A DNA stretch of 64,000 bases from Candidatus Helarchaeota archaeon (GTDB taxonomy: Archaea > Asgardarchaeota > Lokiarchaeia > Helarchaeales > RDOG01), in assembly GCA_019058315.1 (NCBI GenBank), contig JAHPZH010000001.1, positions 1,067,432 through 1,131,431 of the forward strand. Direction: 5' to 3'. A model generated the notes under the pieces. It was not told the origin of the DNA and did not search any database. It worked only from the letters and a program-made list of their open reading frames with translations. The position numbers and the translations under genes were made by a program. Shown here piece after piece: positions 43,505 through 52,441 of this stretch (positions are counted from its first letter, which is position 1; each line of letters begins with the position of its first letter).

Positions 43505-43552
43505 AAGGTTTACACGCAAGGAATTAGCGAAATATCGAAAGAATTAAACCTT
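43505..43552. repeat. Inverted repeat AAGGTTTA / TAAACCTT
   Basis: AAGGTTTA (43505-43512) and its exact complement TAAACCTT (43545-43552) are separated by 32 bases, in the 203-base spacer after the symporter gene. A related pair lies at 12245-12300. The element could be a hairpin in either transcript or a regulator site; chance is not excluded because the sequence is AT-rich. Confidence 0.3.
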
Positions 43553-43597
43553 TAAAATCTTCTTTGCTTTTGTAAGTATTCTGATAATTATTGGAAA

Positions 43598-44341
43598 TTA
43601 TTTTTTAAAAGTAAATTTATTTGAAAATTTATTAAGGTGGACAAAATCCTCTAGCTTTCGCCGGTACGGTGTTCCATATTTGCCAAATTTTCCTTCATAT
43701 CCCAGTCGGAATAAGAATAATATGCGATAATCCTTAGGTATGTTTAAAATTTCATGCAATTTCCTAATTGACTCAACCATCATGGTTTGACTACTGATTA
43801 AGTGTACAGAGATTCCTAAATTATTAGCTGCAAGCCAAATGTTTTGCATAACTGCTCCAACGCCTAATATTCCCCAGAGATTTTTCAATGGACCAATTCC
43901 GGGAAGTTTTGGATCAAAAATAACGATTAACATTATGGCTGTGGCTTGCATTACAATCGAGAATAAACCCATTGTTTTTTTCCAGAACTCATCATCATCA
44001 ATTAATTCAGGTTTATCTTTCAAATCATGCACGAATTTCGGAACTACATCCACTTGAACACCAACTCCTTTCGATTCCAGCTCCTTTTTTGAACGCGTCC
44101 AAAAAATATGGCCATCTACTTCTTCTTTACTTAATCGAATTTCAACTTCAGAGATTTGTTTAATAATATTCCTATCTTTCACTACGATTATCTCGAATGG
44201 TTGTCTATTATGAGGGGTCGGAGCATACTGAGCTGCCTCCAGAATCTTTTTCAAATCTTCATCAGAAATTCTCCTTTTTGAAAATACCCAGCGGGAACTT
44301 CTCCTAAACTTCACTAACTCTTGAAAATCCATTGAAAACAC
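43598..44341 (-). CDS. Nitroreductase family FMN oxidoreductase
   Basis: This 247-residue enzyme shows the FMN-binding signature RRSSRWVFSKRRISDEDLKKILEAAQYAPTPHNRQPFEIIVV at the N-terminus. GIGPLKNLWGILGVGAVMQNIWLAANNLGI follows in the middle and ILFLFRLGYEG toward the C-terminus. It reduces nitro-compounds, quinones or an unknown electron acceptor with NAD(P)H. The length is a little above typical because of a lysine-rich insertion near residues 75-110. The starting MFSM offers two Met codons. It is probably cytosolic and is flanked by the convergent symporter gene and the sulfatase gene. Confidence 0.9.
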   Translation of the reverse strand: MFSMDFQELVKFRRSSRWVFSKRRISDEDLKKILEAAQYAPTPHNRQPFEIIVVKDRNIIKQISEVEIRLSKEEVDGHIFWTRSKKELESKGVGVQVDVVPKFVHDLKDKPELIDDDEFWKKTMGLFSIVMQATAIMLIVIFDPKLPGIGPLKNLWGILGVGAVMQNIWLAANNLGISVHLISSQTMMVESIRKLHEILNIPKDYRILFLFRLGYEGKFGKYGTPYRRKLEDFVHLNKFSNKFTFKK

Positions 44342-44445
44342 AAAACCTTTAGGTTAAGTAATTAGTTTGATTTAACTTTTTTAAAGATAATTTCTAAAAT
44401 TATTTATCCAAATAGATCTTGATAAAGGATTGATATAAAAAATTT

Positions 44446-46029
44446 TTAAAATTGACAATCCCTAATAACTGGATTCCTTAAATCTTCAGTATTTTTTCTC
44501 ATCAACTTTAAGAGTAGTTCAGATTTTTTATCACCAAATGATTGGTTGTTCCATAAATTATTCATTTCATCAGGGTCTTCTTTTAAATTAAACAATTGAC
44601 CAATATATGCTTCGCTGAAAACCGTAATTCTCCAATCTTCTGTAATCAAGGTCCTTGATTGCTCATTAATTGTAATTTCATCATCCATTTCAATTAGAAT
44701 TGAATCATGAATTTTTGTATCAGGTTTTTTTAATATTGGAACCAAACTTTTGCCTTGCATACTATCAGGTATAGGAAATCTAGCCAATTCTAAAATAGTT
44801 TCTGGGATATCAATGGAGCTAGCTAGAGATGTTGTTTCTTTATTTTCCAAACCATTTGGGATCTTAATTAAAAATGGGATATTAACCAAGCCTTGATATA
44901 AATAAGGACCTTTAAAAAAGAAATGATGATCTCCCCCTAATTCACCATGATCGGTGGTATAAATGACAATTGTATTTTTGGCTAAACCAGTTTTATCTAA
45001 AACATCTAGAATTTCTCCCACAGCATCATCGATCATTTTTTCCATTCCATAAGAAGCAGCAATTACACGTTTCGCATCAAGCTCCGTTACATCTTTGGGA
45101 CTGGGAAATAACCCTTTGGTTGTACCTTCTGTATGTAAAGTCTCGTTATAATGTATCTTCATGAATTCAGGACTTTTTTCATGTTTATCATTAAAGGATT
45201 TTGGCAGAATTATATCCTCTGGGTCATACATTCCAAAGTATTTTCCTGGGGGAGTATAAGGATGATGAGGATCTGGAAAAGAGCAAAATGTGAAGAAATT
45301 ATTTTTTGAATATTCACCATTTGCAAATCTCTCTAAGAAATTAATCGTATTTTCTTTGACAAAGGTAGTTGAGTAGAGTTCTTCCGGAACCTTATGTCTT
45401 AATACTTGTAATTTAAGAAAAGATCCTTTCGTCTTAAAACTCCAGTTAATCCTATCTTGAAGGGTTGCATCTGAGGTAGTTGGTTTCATCCTGAATAATT
45501 TACATAGTTTATCATCATTATCCATTTTAGATTTTACCCAATTGAAATAATCTGGATGTCCACAAAGAGTTCCATGCCCACAGACTAATTTTATTTCTTC
45601 TAATCCGAAATATGGAGAATAATTAGTTAATTTATGATAATCCCAGTGTTGACTATATTCCTGACTCTCGGTTTGTTTATTAAATTTCTTTATCGGAAAT
45701 CCAAAATAATTCAAATGAATCTTACCAAAACTGGCAGTATGATAATATCCTGATTCTAATAAAATATCAGTAAATGTTCTCGTCCCTTGAGGTAATTTTC
45801 TCCCATTTGTTGTTACTCCATGCACTGAAGGATATTGCCCAGTAAATATAGTGCTTCGATTAGGCATACAGATTGGATTATTACAATAAAATCTGGTAAA
45901 TTTAATTCCATTCTTAGCTATGCTGTCAATATACGGAGTTCTTAAAACCATATTATTATTATAACAACTTAAATGATCTACACGCTGTTGGTCGGTAAAA
46001 ATAAACAAAAAATTCAATCTTTCACTCAA
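44446..46029 (-). CDS. Sulfatase (Cys-type, arylsulfatase family)
   Basis: This 527-residue protein has the catalytic signature NPICMPNRSTIFTGQYPSVHG (CxPxR core, Cys to be converted to formylglycine) near residue 57. Metal ligands are FTDQQR at the start and TTDHGELGGDH near residue 365. There is no signal peptide, so a cytoplasmic enzyme is expected. The Cys in the core could be matured by an anSME or FGE-type enzyme, neither visible here. The substrate is unknown; sulfated sugars or lipids are possible. It is followed downstream by the nitroreductase on the same strand with a 104-base spacer. Confidence 0.93.
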   Translation of the reverse strand: MSERLNFLFIFTDQQRVDHLSCYNNNMVLRTPYIDSIAKNGIKFTRFYCNNPICMPNRSTIFTGQYPSVHGVTTNGRKLPQGTRTFTDILLESGYYHTASFGKIHLNYFGFPIKKFNKQTESQEYSQHWDYHKLTNYSPYFGLEEIKLVCGHGTLCGHPDYFNWVKSKMDNDDKLCKLFRMKPTTSDATLQDRINWSFKTKGSFLKLQVLRHKVPEELYSTTFVKENTINFLERFANGEYSKNNFFTFCSFPDPHHPYTPPGKYFGMYDPEDIILPKSFNDKHEKSPEFMKIHYNETLHTEGTTKGLFPSPKDVTELDAKRVIAASYGMEKMIDDAVGEILDVLDKTGLAKNTIVIYTTDHGELGGDHHFFFKGPYLYQGLVNIPFLIKIPNGLENKETTSLASSIDIPETILELARFPIPDSMQGKSLVPILKKPDTKIHDSILIEMDDEITINEQSRTLITEDWRITVFSEAYIGQLFNLKEDPDEMNNLWNNQSFGDKKSELLLKLMRKNTEDLRNPVIRDCQF

Positions 46030-46188
46030 TTTAATCAGAATCCTTTACTTGATTGTGAATTAGATAATTATAAGCATTCTATATTAATTTTAATCAAATA
46101 TTTTACATTTAATCTTCAATTTATTAAATTTATATCAAGAAAAAATTATTGATATCTTATATAAATGTATAATTCAATCTAATTATTC

Positions 46189-47538
46189 ATGTCAGAAAAA
46201 AATGAAAAATTTCCTTTAGACTACAATATGATAAGGGAACAAATAATAGAATCTCTTGAAATTGGAGATCCACAAGAAGCTTATTTAAATATAAGAACCA
46301 TTTTAGATTATCCAGGACAAGTTAAGAATGAAATAATGTGGCAAGATGCAATAACATTATTTGAACGAATTACTAGGAATCTTGTAGGTGATAAATTAGG
46401 AGATTTAGTGAAAAATATCATATTATATCCAAACGATGTTTTGGCATTATATGATCTTGCATATGAATTATATGAACAAAGAGTCCATAGCATTGCTGCA
46501 ACATTACTAAATAGAGCAAATAAAATATCCCCTCAGAACGAAAAAATAGTAACAGAGTTAGTTAGCAATTTAGAAGCTATGATGTTAAATAATGAAGCAC
46601 GAAAAATTCTCTCAGAAGCTAAAGATGTACTTAAATCCAGTGAATTTTGTAGATATCTTTTAGCTTTTAATAGTTTAATGGTTGGCGATATTAATGAGCC
46701 AGTAAAAATTTTACCTAGCATACAAGGAAGTAGTGATGAAGGTATTCAATTTATGGCTAAAACTCTTGAGGGTATGATAGACCGTGCCTTAGCTCTTAAG
46801 AATGTACGTTCATTAGATAATAAAGATCTACGTGGTTGGCATATTGTACTAAATGGCACAGTTTTATTACATCGCTCTCCATATGTATTGGATGTAATGA
46901 ATGGACGTTACGCTTATGTTTCAGATTCTTATTCATTATGTAGAGATGGTATCGATCGAATAAAGGAAGTTTTGAAAATAGCTGAAATTGATATTCCTTA
47001 TGTGATTTCCTTGCCAGATCGTTCAAGTCAAATTTTAGCACATGCTACTTCTAAAATCCTTGAAAAACCTCTGGAAATTTGGAATCTGAAAGATATTAAA
47101 GAAGGATTAATCGTATCTTACGATCTAGATGAAAGTTGTTCGGAAGAAATGTATGGAAAGATAACAAACTTCCAACCTGGTCAAATATTATGGGCACATG
47201 CATCTAATTGGATTAATCCTTATCCAATTGCACCAGATATTACAACTTTTCTCAATCAAGAAAATGCTTCTCCTTGGGGTCGACGTATGGCCTATGATAT
47301 AAAAGGAAAAGAATTAACAACAACCAAACCAGATGATTCAGTAATTGAAGAAGTATCCTTAAAAATTATAGAAGCAGAAAAGGATGAAGACTATCTTGAT
47401 GACCTTGATGATTTATTATCATTGATTGAACCGTTAAAAAATTTAAAAGATGAAAGTAAGCCTGGAGTATTTAGAACTTCAGGCAAGAGACTTCGTCAAA
47501 GAGCTGGTTCTCCAGTCCCAAGTGGTAGGTTTATTTAA
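46189..47538 (+). CDS. TPR-like protein with unrecognised C-terminal domain
   Basis: The first 190 residues of this 449-residue protein look like helical TPR-type repeats (ALYDLAYELYEQRVHSIAATLLNRANKISPQNEKI, then AMMLNNEARKILSEAKDV). The central domain is alpha/beta (WHIVLNGTVLLHRSPYVLDVMNGRYAYVSDSY) with VPYVIS-type strands and GQILWAHASNWINPYP. The C-terminus is acidic then basic, and probably disordered. The TPR part suggests partner binding; the second domain I do not recognise. It may be a scaffolding or chaperone-like factor. Confidence 0.6.
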   Translation: MSEKNEKFPLDYNMIREQIIESLEIGDPQEAYLNIRTILDYPGQVKNEIMWQDAITLFERITRNLVGDKLGDLVKNIILYPNDVLALYDLAYELYEQRVHSIAATLLNRANKISPQNEKIVTELVSNLEAMMLNNEARKILSEAKDVLKSSEFCRYLLAFNSLMVGDINEPVKILPSIQGSSDEGIQFMAKTLEGMIDRALALKNVRSLDNKDLRGWHIVLNGTVLLHRSPYVLDVMNGRYAYVSDSYSLCRDGIDRIKEVLKIAEIDIPYVISLPDRSSQILAHATSKILEKPLEIWNLKDIKEGLIVSYDLDESCSEEMYGKITNFQPGQILWAHASNWINPYPIAPDITTFLNQENASPWGRRMAYDIKGKELTTTKPDDSVIEEVSLKIIEAEKDEDYLDDLDDLLSLIEPLKNLKDESKPGVFRTSGKRLRQRAGSPVPSGRFI

Positions 47539-47604
47539 TAGGTCCTTTTTATCAATTCAATTAATACTGATTGACCTTTCATTTTTGAATATACACAATT
47601 CTTA

Positions 47605-47676
47605 CTTAAAATTAATAAAAAATTAAAAGGGATATTAAACAAATTTAACTAAATACTCTCTTAAAATTAATAAAAA
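47605..47676. repeat. Direct repeat pair CTTAAAATTAATAAAAA
   Basis: Two identical 17-base copies lie at 47605-47621 and 47660-47676, offset 55 bases, in the spacer before the enoyl-CoA hydratase gene. Both are followed after a short gap by GATATT. This looks like a local duplication of about 55 bases in the promoter region. Low complexity limits the weight. Confidence 0.35.
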
Positions 47677-47699
47677 TATCAAAATGGGAAAAGATATTC

Positions 47700-48497
47700 A
47701 TGTCAGAAAAAGAATATAAGTATATAATCTATAAGCTCGAAAATGGTATTGGAAGAATTACCTTAAATCGACCAAATCAGCTTAATGCTTTAAAATATCC
47801 TCTGATAATGGAAATTGTTGATATTCTTGGATCTTCTATGAAAAAAAAAGCAATTCGGGTTTTTGTTATTGAGGGTAGTGGCCGAGCATTCTGCTCTGGT
47901 GATGATTTGAAAGGAATGGGGGATGAAGGTCTTAAGTTCGAACCATTAGAGGATGGTTCCCGGATACCTCATCAAAGGATGATTAAACTTATTCGGAAAA
48001 TTCAAAAACCTGTGATAGCCTTGTTGCATGGACATTGTTTAGGTGCAGGATTTGAATTGGCTCTAGCTTGTGATTTTAGATTGGCAGCCGACAACTTGCA
48101 AATTGGAGACCATCGTGCAACTCGGGCCATTTGTATGATGAGTGGAGCGAGTTGGTTTCTTCCTCGAATTGTCGGCTTTGCAAGAGCAACAGAAATAATC
48201 ATGACTGGTCGCCATCTTGATGCAAAAGAAGCATTAGAAATAGGATTGATTCATAAAGTCTATCCATTGGCAGAATTTAAGGAAAAATCACAAGAATTTA
48301 TTCAGAAAATCGCCGAACTCCCTACAAGATGCTTAGGATTTAACAAGGCAATGTTAAATTTTTCTCAATTTAATGAATTATTTCCATCATTACAATACGA
48401 ACTGGATTTATATATGCGTAACATGGCAACTTACGATCATTTCGAAGGGATTAAATCGTTCTTGGAAAAACGGACACCAAAATATAGAGGAAAATAA
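47700..48497 (+). CDS. Enoyl-CoA hydratase/isomerase family protein
   Basis: This 265-residue crotonase-fold protein shows GIGRITLNRPNQLNAL (N-terminal strand), VIEGSGRAFCSGDDLKGM (first oxyanion-hole segment) and LLHGHCLGAGFELALACDFRLAAD (second oxyanion-hole segment). A helical C-terminus follows. The usual catalytic-Glu region (PGxGGTQRLPRxVG) reads MSGASWFLPRIVG, so the acid/base pair may differ from hydratase and favour isomerase or thioesterase chemistry. It is expected in fatty or aromatic acyl-CoA degradation. The next gene starts 47 bases after its stop on the same strand. Confidence 0.92.
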   Translation: MSEKEYKYIIYKLENGIGRITLNRPNQLNALKYPLIMEIVDILGSSMKKKAIRVFVIEGSGRAFCSGDDLKGMGDEGLKFEPLEDGSRIPHQRMIKLIRKIQKPVIALLHGHCLGAGFELALACDFRLAADNLQIGDHRATRAICMMSGASWFLPRIVGFARATEIIMTGRHLDAKEALEIGLIHKVYPLAEFKEKSQEFIQKIAELPTRCLGFNKAMLNFSQFNELFPSLQYELDLYMRNMATYDHFEGIKSFLEKRTPKYRGK

Positions 48498-48543
48498 GTT
48501 TAAAATAAGTAAATACTTTTCAAAATTAGGAGTTGTTATCAAA

Positions 48544-49545
48544 TTGGAAAAAATAATTAAATATTTTCAAGATAAAGGATTTAAAATTGAAGATAAATTT
48601 CTAAAACATCTTGAAAGTGGGGCAGATATTACCGAAATAGATGAATATAAACATGATTTTGGCATATTTCCTCCACATCATAACGAGAGTTGGTATTTTA
48701 ACTTCATTGATCGTCAGAATGATGTTTTTTTAGTATCAAGGTTATCTATGGAAATGCATGAAAAAAAATCAAGAATATTATTTATTTTAATTATTGATGG
48801 CAAGGCAAATGCATATTTTAAAGAGATCCCCCTCGATAGTATGCCTGATAATTGGGAATTTAATAAGAGATTAAAATATTATTGCATAAAGCCAATGAAG
48901 CAATGGAAAGTTAAATTTGAAGATAGAAAGTACAGTTTAGATGTAACCTATGATGCAATATATCCTGTTTTTAATTTTAATTCTGCTAGAGACCCGACTG
49001 TTTTACTTGAGGAATTTGGTTTAGAAATATTAGATGTCGCAGCTCAACAACATTATGAACAAGCTATGAAAGTTACAGGAACATTAACCATGAAGAAAAC
49101 TGGCGAAACAAGAAATATCAATTGTCATGGTCATCGTGATCACAGTTACGGAACTAGAGACTGGATTCACATTGATGGTTGGAATTGGGCTGCTGCAAAA
49201 TTCGAAAATAATGAGTATATCAGCCTTTCAAGAGTTGAAGTATTTGGAAAAATTTTCGTAAATGGATTTATTGCTACAAAAGAAGGTAATATTCCAATTA
49301 AAAATGTAGAAGTAACAACAAAGACGAGAGATGATGGAAAAACTCCTGTAGCTTCAGAATTTATTGTTACTGATATAAATGGAAAAAAAAGAACCATAAC
49401 CACAAATACTCTACATTCAATACACCTTCCGCTACCTTCTGAAAAAGGGACAACAGACATTTATGAACAAATAGCTATATTCAAATCTGATGGTAAAGAA
49501 GGTGACGGTATTTCTGAATATTTAATTTCTACTCGAGATACATAA
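48544..49545 (+). CDS. CrtC/AttH-lipocalin-like protein
   Basis: This 333-residue protein is read from TTG 48544, which has AGGAG (48528-48532) upstream. A longer frame extends upstream into the enoyl-CoA hydratase gene but is not supported. The protein is beta-rich (PHHNESWYFNFIDRQND at the N-terminal domain, GHRDHSYGTRDWIHIDGW in the C-terminal domain). The H-x-D-H-S-Y-G-x-R-D-W segment is the hallmark of the hydroxyneurosporene synthase/AttH lipocalin-like (DUF7064/7065-type) domain, a hydrophobic-ligand barrel. Its partner is the enoyl-CoA hydratase, so it may bind or isomerise a lipid. No transmembrane segment is seen. Confidence 0.75.
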   Translation: MEKIIKYFQDKGFKIEDKFLKHLESGADITEIDEYKHDFGIFPPHHNESWYFNFIDRQNDVFLVSRLSMEMHEKKSRILFILIIDGKANAYFKEIPLDSMPDNWEFNKRLKYYCIKPMKQWKVKFEDRKYSLDVTYDAIYPVFNFNSARDPTVLLEEFGLEILDVAAQQHYEQAMKVTGTLTMKKTGETRNINCHGHRDHSYGTRDWIHIDGWNWAAAKFENNEYISLSRVEVFGKIFVNGFIATKEGNIPIKNVEVTTKTRDDGKTPVASEFIVTDINGKKRTITTNTLHSIHLPLPSEKGTTDIYEQIAIFKSDGKEGDGISEYLISTRDT

Positions 49546-49613
49546 CATTTTTAATATTTTTTTAGTCCAACCAGGTATCTTTAAATGTTCTTAAAAAAAA
49601 AAGAAAAGAGTTA

Positions 49614-51329
49614 TTATCGTTCTCTTAGGTATATAAAAACAATTCCAGCTCCAACAGCAATCAAAATAAATATAAGTCCGAAGATTAGTCCCTCATTTGC
49701 TGGTTCTTTAGTCAATAATAATAATATGAATGATAAATCTTGTCCCTGTGTCTCGCCTTTTATTTTTTGTGCATAAAGATCATATGAGGTATAATCTCTC
49801 CTTTGATCGAACCATCCTATAATTGCTCCTCCAGATCCATCACAGCAAATGACTGGATACGAATTATCATTAACAGTATTACAGATATTAGATCCATTTT
49901 TATCATTTGTTGTGCCATTATTCCAGTATATAGTCCCATTTAAATCAATTTTTTGGACATATATACTATCATCTGAAGAATTATATCTATCATCATTCCA
50001 TGTAACAATTGCATATTTTGAATCATAACAACATACCATGGGATTTTCTTGGTTATCAACTTCATGGCATATCACAGTTCCATTTCTATCGCTTGGAGTA
50101 TTATTTCCCCAATAAGTAATTCCATTTAGATCAACTCTTTGGGCATAGATACCCCCAGAGCCTCTATAATCACCCCACACGATAATTGCACTCCCATCTC
50201 CAAAACAACACATATCTGGGTCAGCAATATTTGAAGCGTAATTGCGAATCACTGTTCCATTTTTATCACCAGGTGAACCATCACCCCAATAGATATTACC
50301 ATTCATATCAATACGTTGTGCAAAAATACCATCTCCAGGCAAGCCAGCTCTATCATCTTCCCAGGCGATTATTGCACCCAAATTTCTAGTACAACATATT
50401 AAAGGTTCAGATTGATCACCAGTTATATTGCATATAAACGTTCCATTATTATCACCTAGAGAACCATCTCCCCAAAATGTATTTCCATTTGTGTCGATAT
50501 GCTGTGCATAAATATCTGAGTCTGTTCCCAAAGATCTATCCTCAGACCAAGCTATTATTGCACCTCCAACCCCATCACAACACATTACTGGATTAGAACT
50601 ACTATCCGTAGTATTACAAATAACAGTGCCATTTCTATCACCCGCTGAGCCATTCCCCCAATAAATATTACCCAAAAAATCCAGTTTTTGTGCATAAATA
50701 TCAGCGTTTCCAGATCTATAATCTTGGTAGGCTATGATAACATAAGAAGAATAACAACAGATTAATGAATTATGTTCATTTAAACCTTGATTACCAAATG
50801 CATTACATATAACAATACCATTTTCTGTCCATAGGGGTTTACCATTTCTATCTATTCTTTGCGCATAAATATCAGCAGTTCCAGTTCTATCATCTTGCCA
50901 TACAATGATTGCGCCTCCGGCAGCGTCACAACAAATAGTTGAATATGATTGAGTTCCGGTTGCTTTACACACAGCAGTACCATTTGCACCCCATAATATA
51001 TTTCCACTTGCGCCTATTTTTTGTGCATAAATATCCCCACCATCATCTCGATTATCTTCCCAAACAAATATCGCACCTCCAGCTCCATCACAACAAACTT
51101 GAATATCTTGAACATCACTAGAATCATTATTACAAATAATTGTCCCATTAGCCTGCCATAATGTAACAGCCATTGCATCTGTTGAAATCTCTGAATTTTG
51201 ATATTCAATAGAAATCCAAGAAAATTGATTCAAATTGGGTAGAAAATTGGAGAGAATCACACTTGAAACAATGAACATTTGAACAAATATTAATAGTAAC
51301 ATTTTGTTTTTTTTCATTTTTACCATCAT
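49614..51329 (-). CDS. Surface beta-propeller-like protein with eight Cys-rich repeats
   Basis: This 571-residue protein has an N-terminal signal or anchor (KMLLLIFVQMFIVSSVILS), then eight repeats of about 55-65 residues (about residues 54-535). Each repeat has NGT.ICN, then a Cys-Cys pair before GGAI(I/F)VWEDxR, then DIYAQ(R/K)ID.NG and an opening (L/Y)WG. Most repeats carry three Cys; repeat six has VIRN where the others have ICN. A C-terminal membrane helix with basic end (FILIAVGAGIVFIYLRER) anchors it, so the propeller is outside. The same blade type, with IYAQ..D..G..W, occurs in bacterial secreted proteins but rarely with paired Cys. The ligand is unknown; adhesion or sensing is possible. 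Confidence 0.8.
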   Translation of the reverse strand: MMVKMKKNKMLLLIFVQMFIVSSVILSNFLPNLNQFSWISIEYQNSEISTDAMAVTLWQANGTIICNNDSSDVQDIQVCCDGAGGAIFVWEDNRDDGGDIYAQKIGASGNILWGANGTAVCKATGTQSYSTICCDAAGGAIIVWQDDRTGTADIYAQRIDRNGKPLWTENGIVICNAFGNQGLNEHNSLICCYSSYVIIAYQDYRSGNADIYAQKLDFLGNIYWGNGSAGDRNGTVICNTTDSSSNPVMCCDGVGGAIIAWSEDRSLGTDSDIYAQHIDTNGNTFWGDGSLGDNNGTFICNITGDQSEPLICCTRNLGAIIAWEDDRAGLPGDGIFAQRIDMNGNIYWGDGSPGDKNGTVIRNYASNIADPDMCCFGDGSAIIVWGDYRGSGGIYAQRVDLNGITYWGNNTPSDRNGTVICHEVDNQENPMVCCYDSKYAIVTWNDDRYNSSDDSIYVQKIDLNGTIYWNNGTTNDKNGSNICNTVNDNSYPVICCDGSGGAIIGWFDQRRDYTSYDLYAQKIKGETQGQDLSFILLLLTKEPANEGLIFGLIFILIAVGAGIVFIYLRER

Positions 51330-51447
51330 TTCTTGAAAAGTATATTTTACATTTAATGGTTATTCAATATTTTTTTCTTAAATAAATTTTATTAAAAAAG
51401 CAAATAATAGCTAATGTACCCAAAAAATATATTCAAAGTGGTTATTG

Positions 51448-52383
51448 ATGGAAGAATTAAATAATAATATTCAGAAAATTAAGAGTCTTGAAGTTCAAGG
51501 TGCTACGAATGTAGCTAAATTTGGATTAAAATCGTTTAATCAATATGTTAAAACACTTGATATGACTTCAAGAGATGATTTTTTAACTAAAATTGAAGAG
51601 GCTAATTATTTTTTGCGAAATATTCGCCCTACAGAGCCATGTTTAAGGAATGGTCTTCAATGTATTATGACCAAGGCAAAAAAAATCCTTACTGACCAAG
51701 TTGATACATTGAAATATGCAATTGATAAAAATATTGAAATGTATCTCAATTTCTTATCTAATGCAAATGAAAAAATTGCTAAATATGGTGCTAGAAGAAT
51801 AGTAGATAATTCTACAATTCTAACACACTGTCATTCTTCCGCAGTAACTGAAATTTTGAAAAAGTCGCATAATGAAGGAAAGAAAATTAAGGTTATTGTG
51901 TCAGAAACCAGACCTTTATTTCAGGGTCGTATTACTGCTAAAGAGCTTTCGGACATAGGAATAGAGACAACAATGATTGTAGACTCTGCAATGCGGTGGA
52001 TTGTCCGTCATAAACCAATAGACCTAATTTTAATAGGGGCAGATTCTATAACCGTTGAGGGAACGGTCTTAAATAAAATTGGAAGCAAATTATTAGCTTT
52101 AGTAGCTGAAGAGAACAATATTCCTTTCTATGTTGCGGCCACCATGTTAAAATATAATCCAGAAAGTGCCTTTGGGGATTTAGAAATTATTGAAATGAGA
52201 AATGAAAAAGAAATTTGGGAAAATCCACCTTCGAATTTAAAAACATTAAAAATACTTAATCCTGCATTTGAAACTATATCTAGAGATTTAATTTCTGCTC
52301 TAATCACTGAAATTGGTGTATTTCCCCCAGTTTTAATATCTGAAAAATTTGAATATTACTATCCTTTTCTCATATACGAATAA
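51448..52383 (+). CDS. eIF2B/ribose-1,5-bisphosphate isomerase family protein
   Basis: This 311-residue protein belongs to the IF-2B family. It shows FLRNIRPTEPCLRNGLQCIM, DNSTILTHCHSSAVTEIL, IVSETRPLFQGRITAKELSD, LILIGADSITVEGTVLNKIGS and a C-terminal HIS-lacking tail. Archaeal members are ribose-1,5-bisphosphate isomerase (NMP degradation) or aIF2B-like regulators. The retained Cys of THCHS and Asp of GADSIT are the residues used by the isomerase, which favours that role. No RuBisCO or AMP phosphorylase is nearby. The start is ATG 51448 behind AAGTGG; a TTG just before it is a less likely start. Confidence 0.85.
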   Translation: MEELNNNIQKIKSLEVQGATNVAKFGLKSFNQYVKTLDMTSRDDFLTKIEEANYFLRNIRPTEPCLRNGLQCIMTKAKKILTDQVDTLKYAIDKNIEMYLNFLSNANEKIAKYGARRIVDNSTILTHCHSSAVTEILKKSHNEGKKIKVIVSETRPLFQGRITAKELSDIGIETTMIVDSAMRWIVRHKPIDLILIGADSITVEGTVLNKIGSKLLALVAEENNIPFYVAATMLKYNPESAFGDLEIIEMRNEKEIWENPPSNLKTLKILNPAFETISRDLISALITEIGVFPPVLISEKFEYYYPFLIYE

Positions 52384-52441
52384 TTTTATTAAGTCAATAT
52401 AATTAGAAATTATAACTTTGATCTTTTTAGCTGTGATTTAA

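Noticed and set aside
48373..48543. Upstream extension of the lipocalin-like gene into the enoyl-CoA hydratase
   Set aside because: The extension overlaps the end of a well-conserved gene in another frame and lacks any family match. The TTG at 48544 has its own AGGAG and starts a plausible domain.
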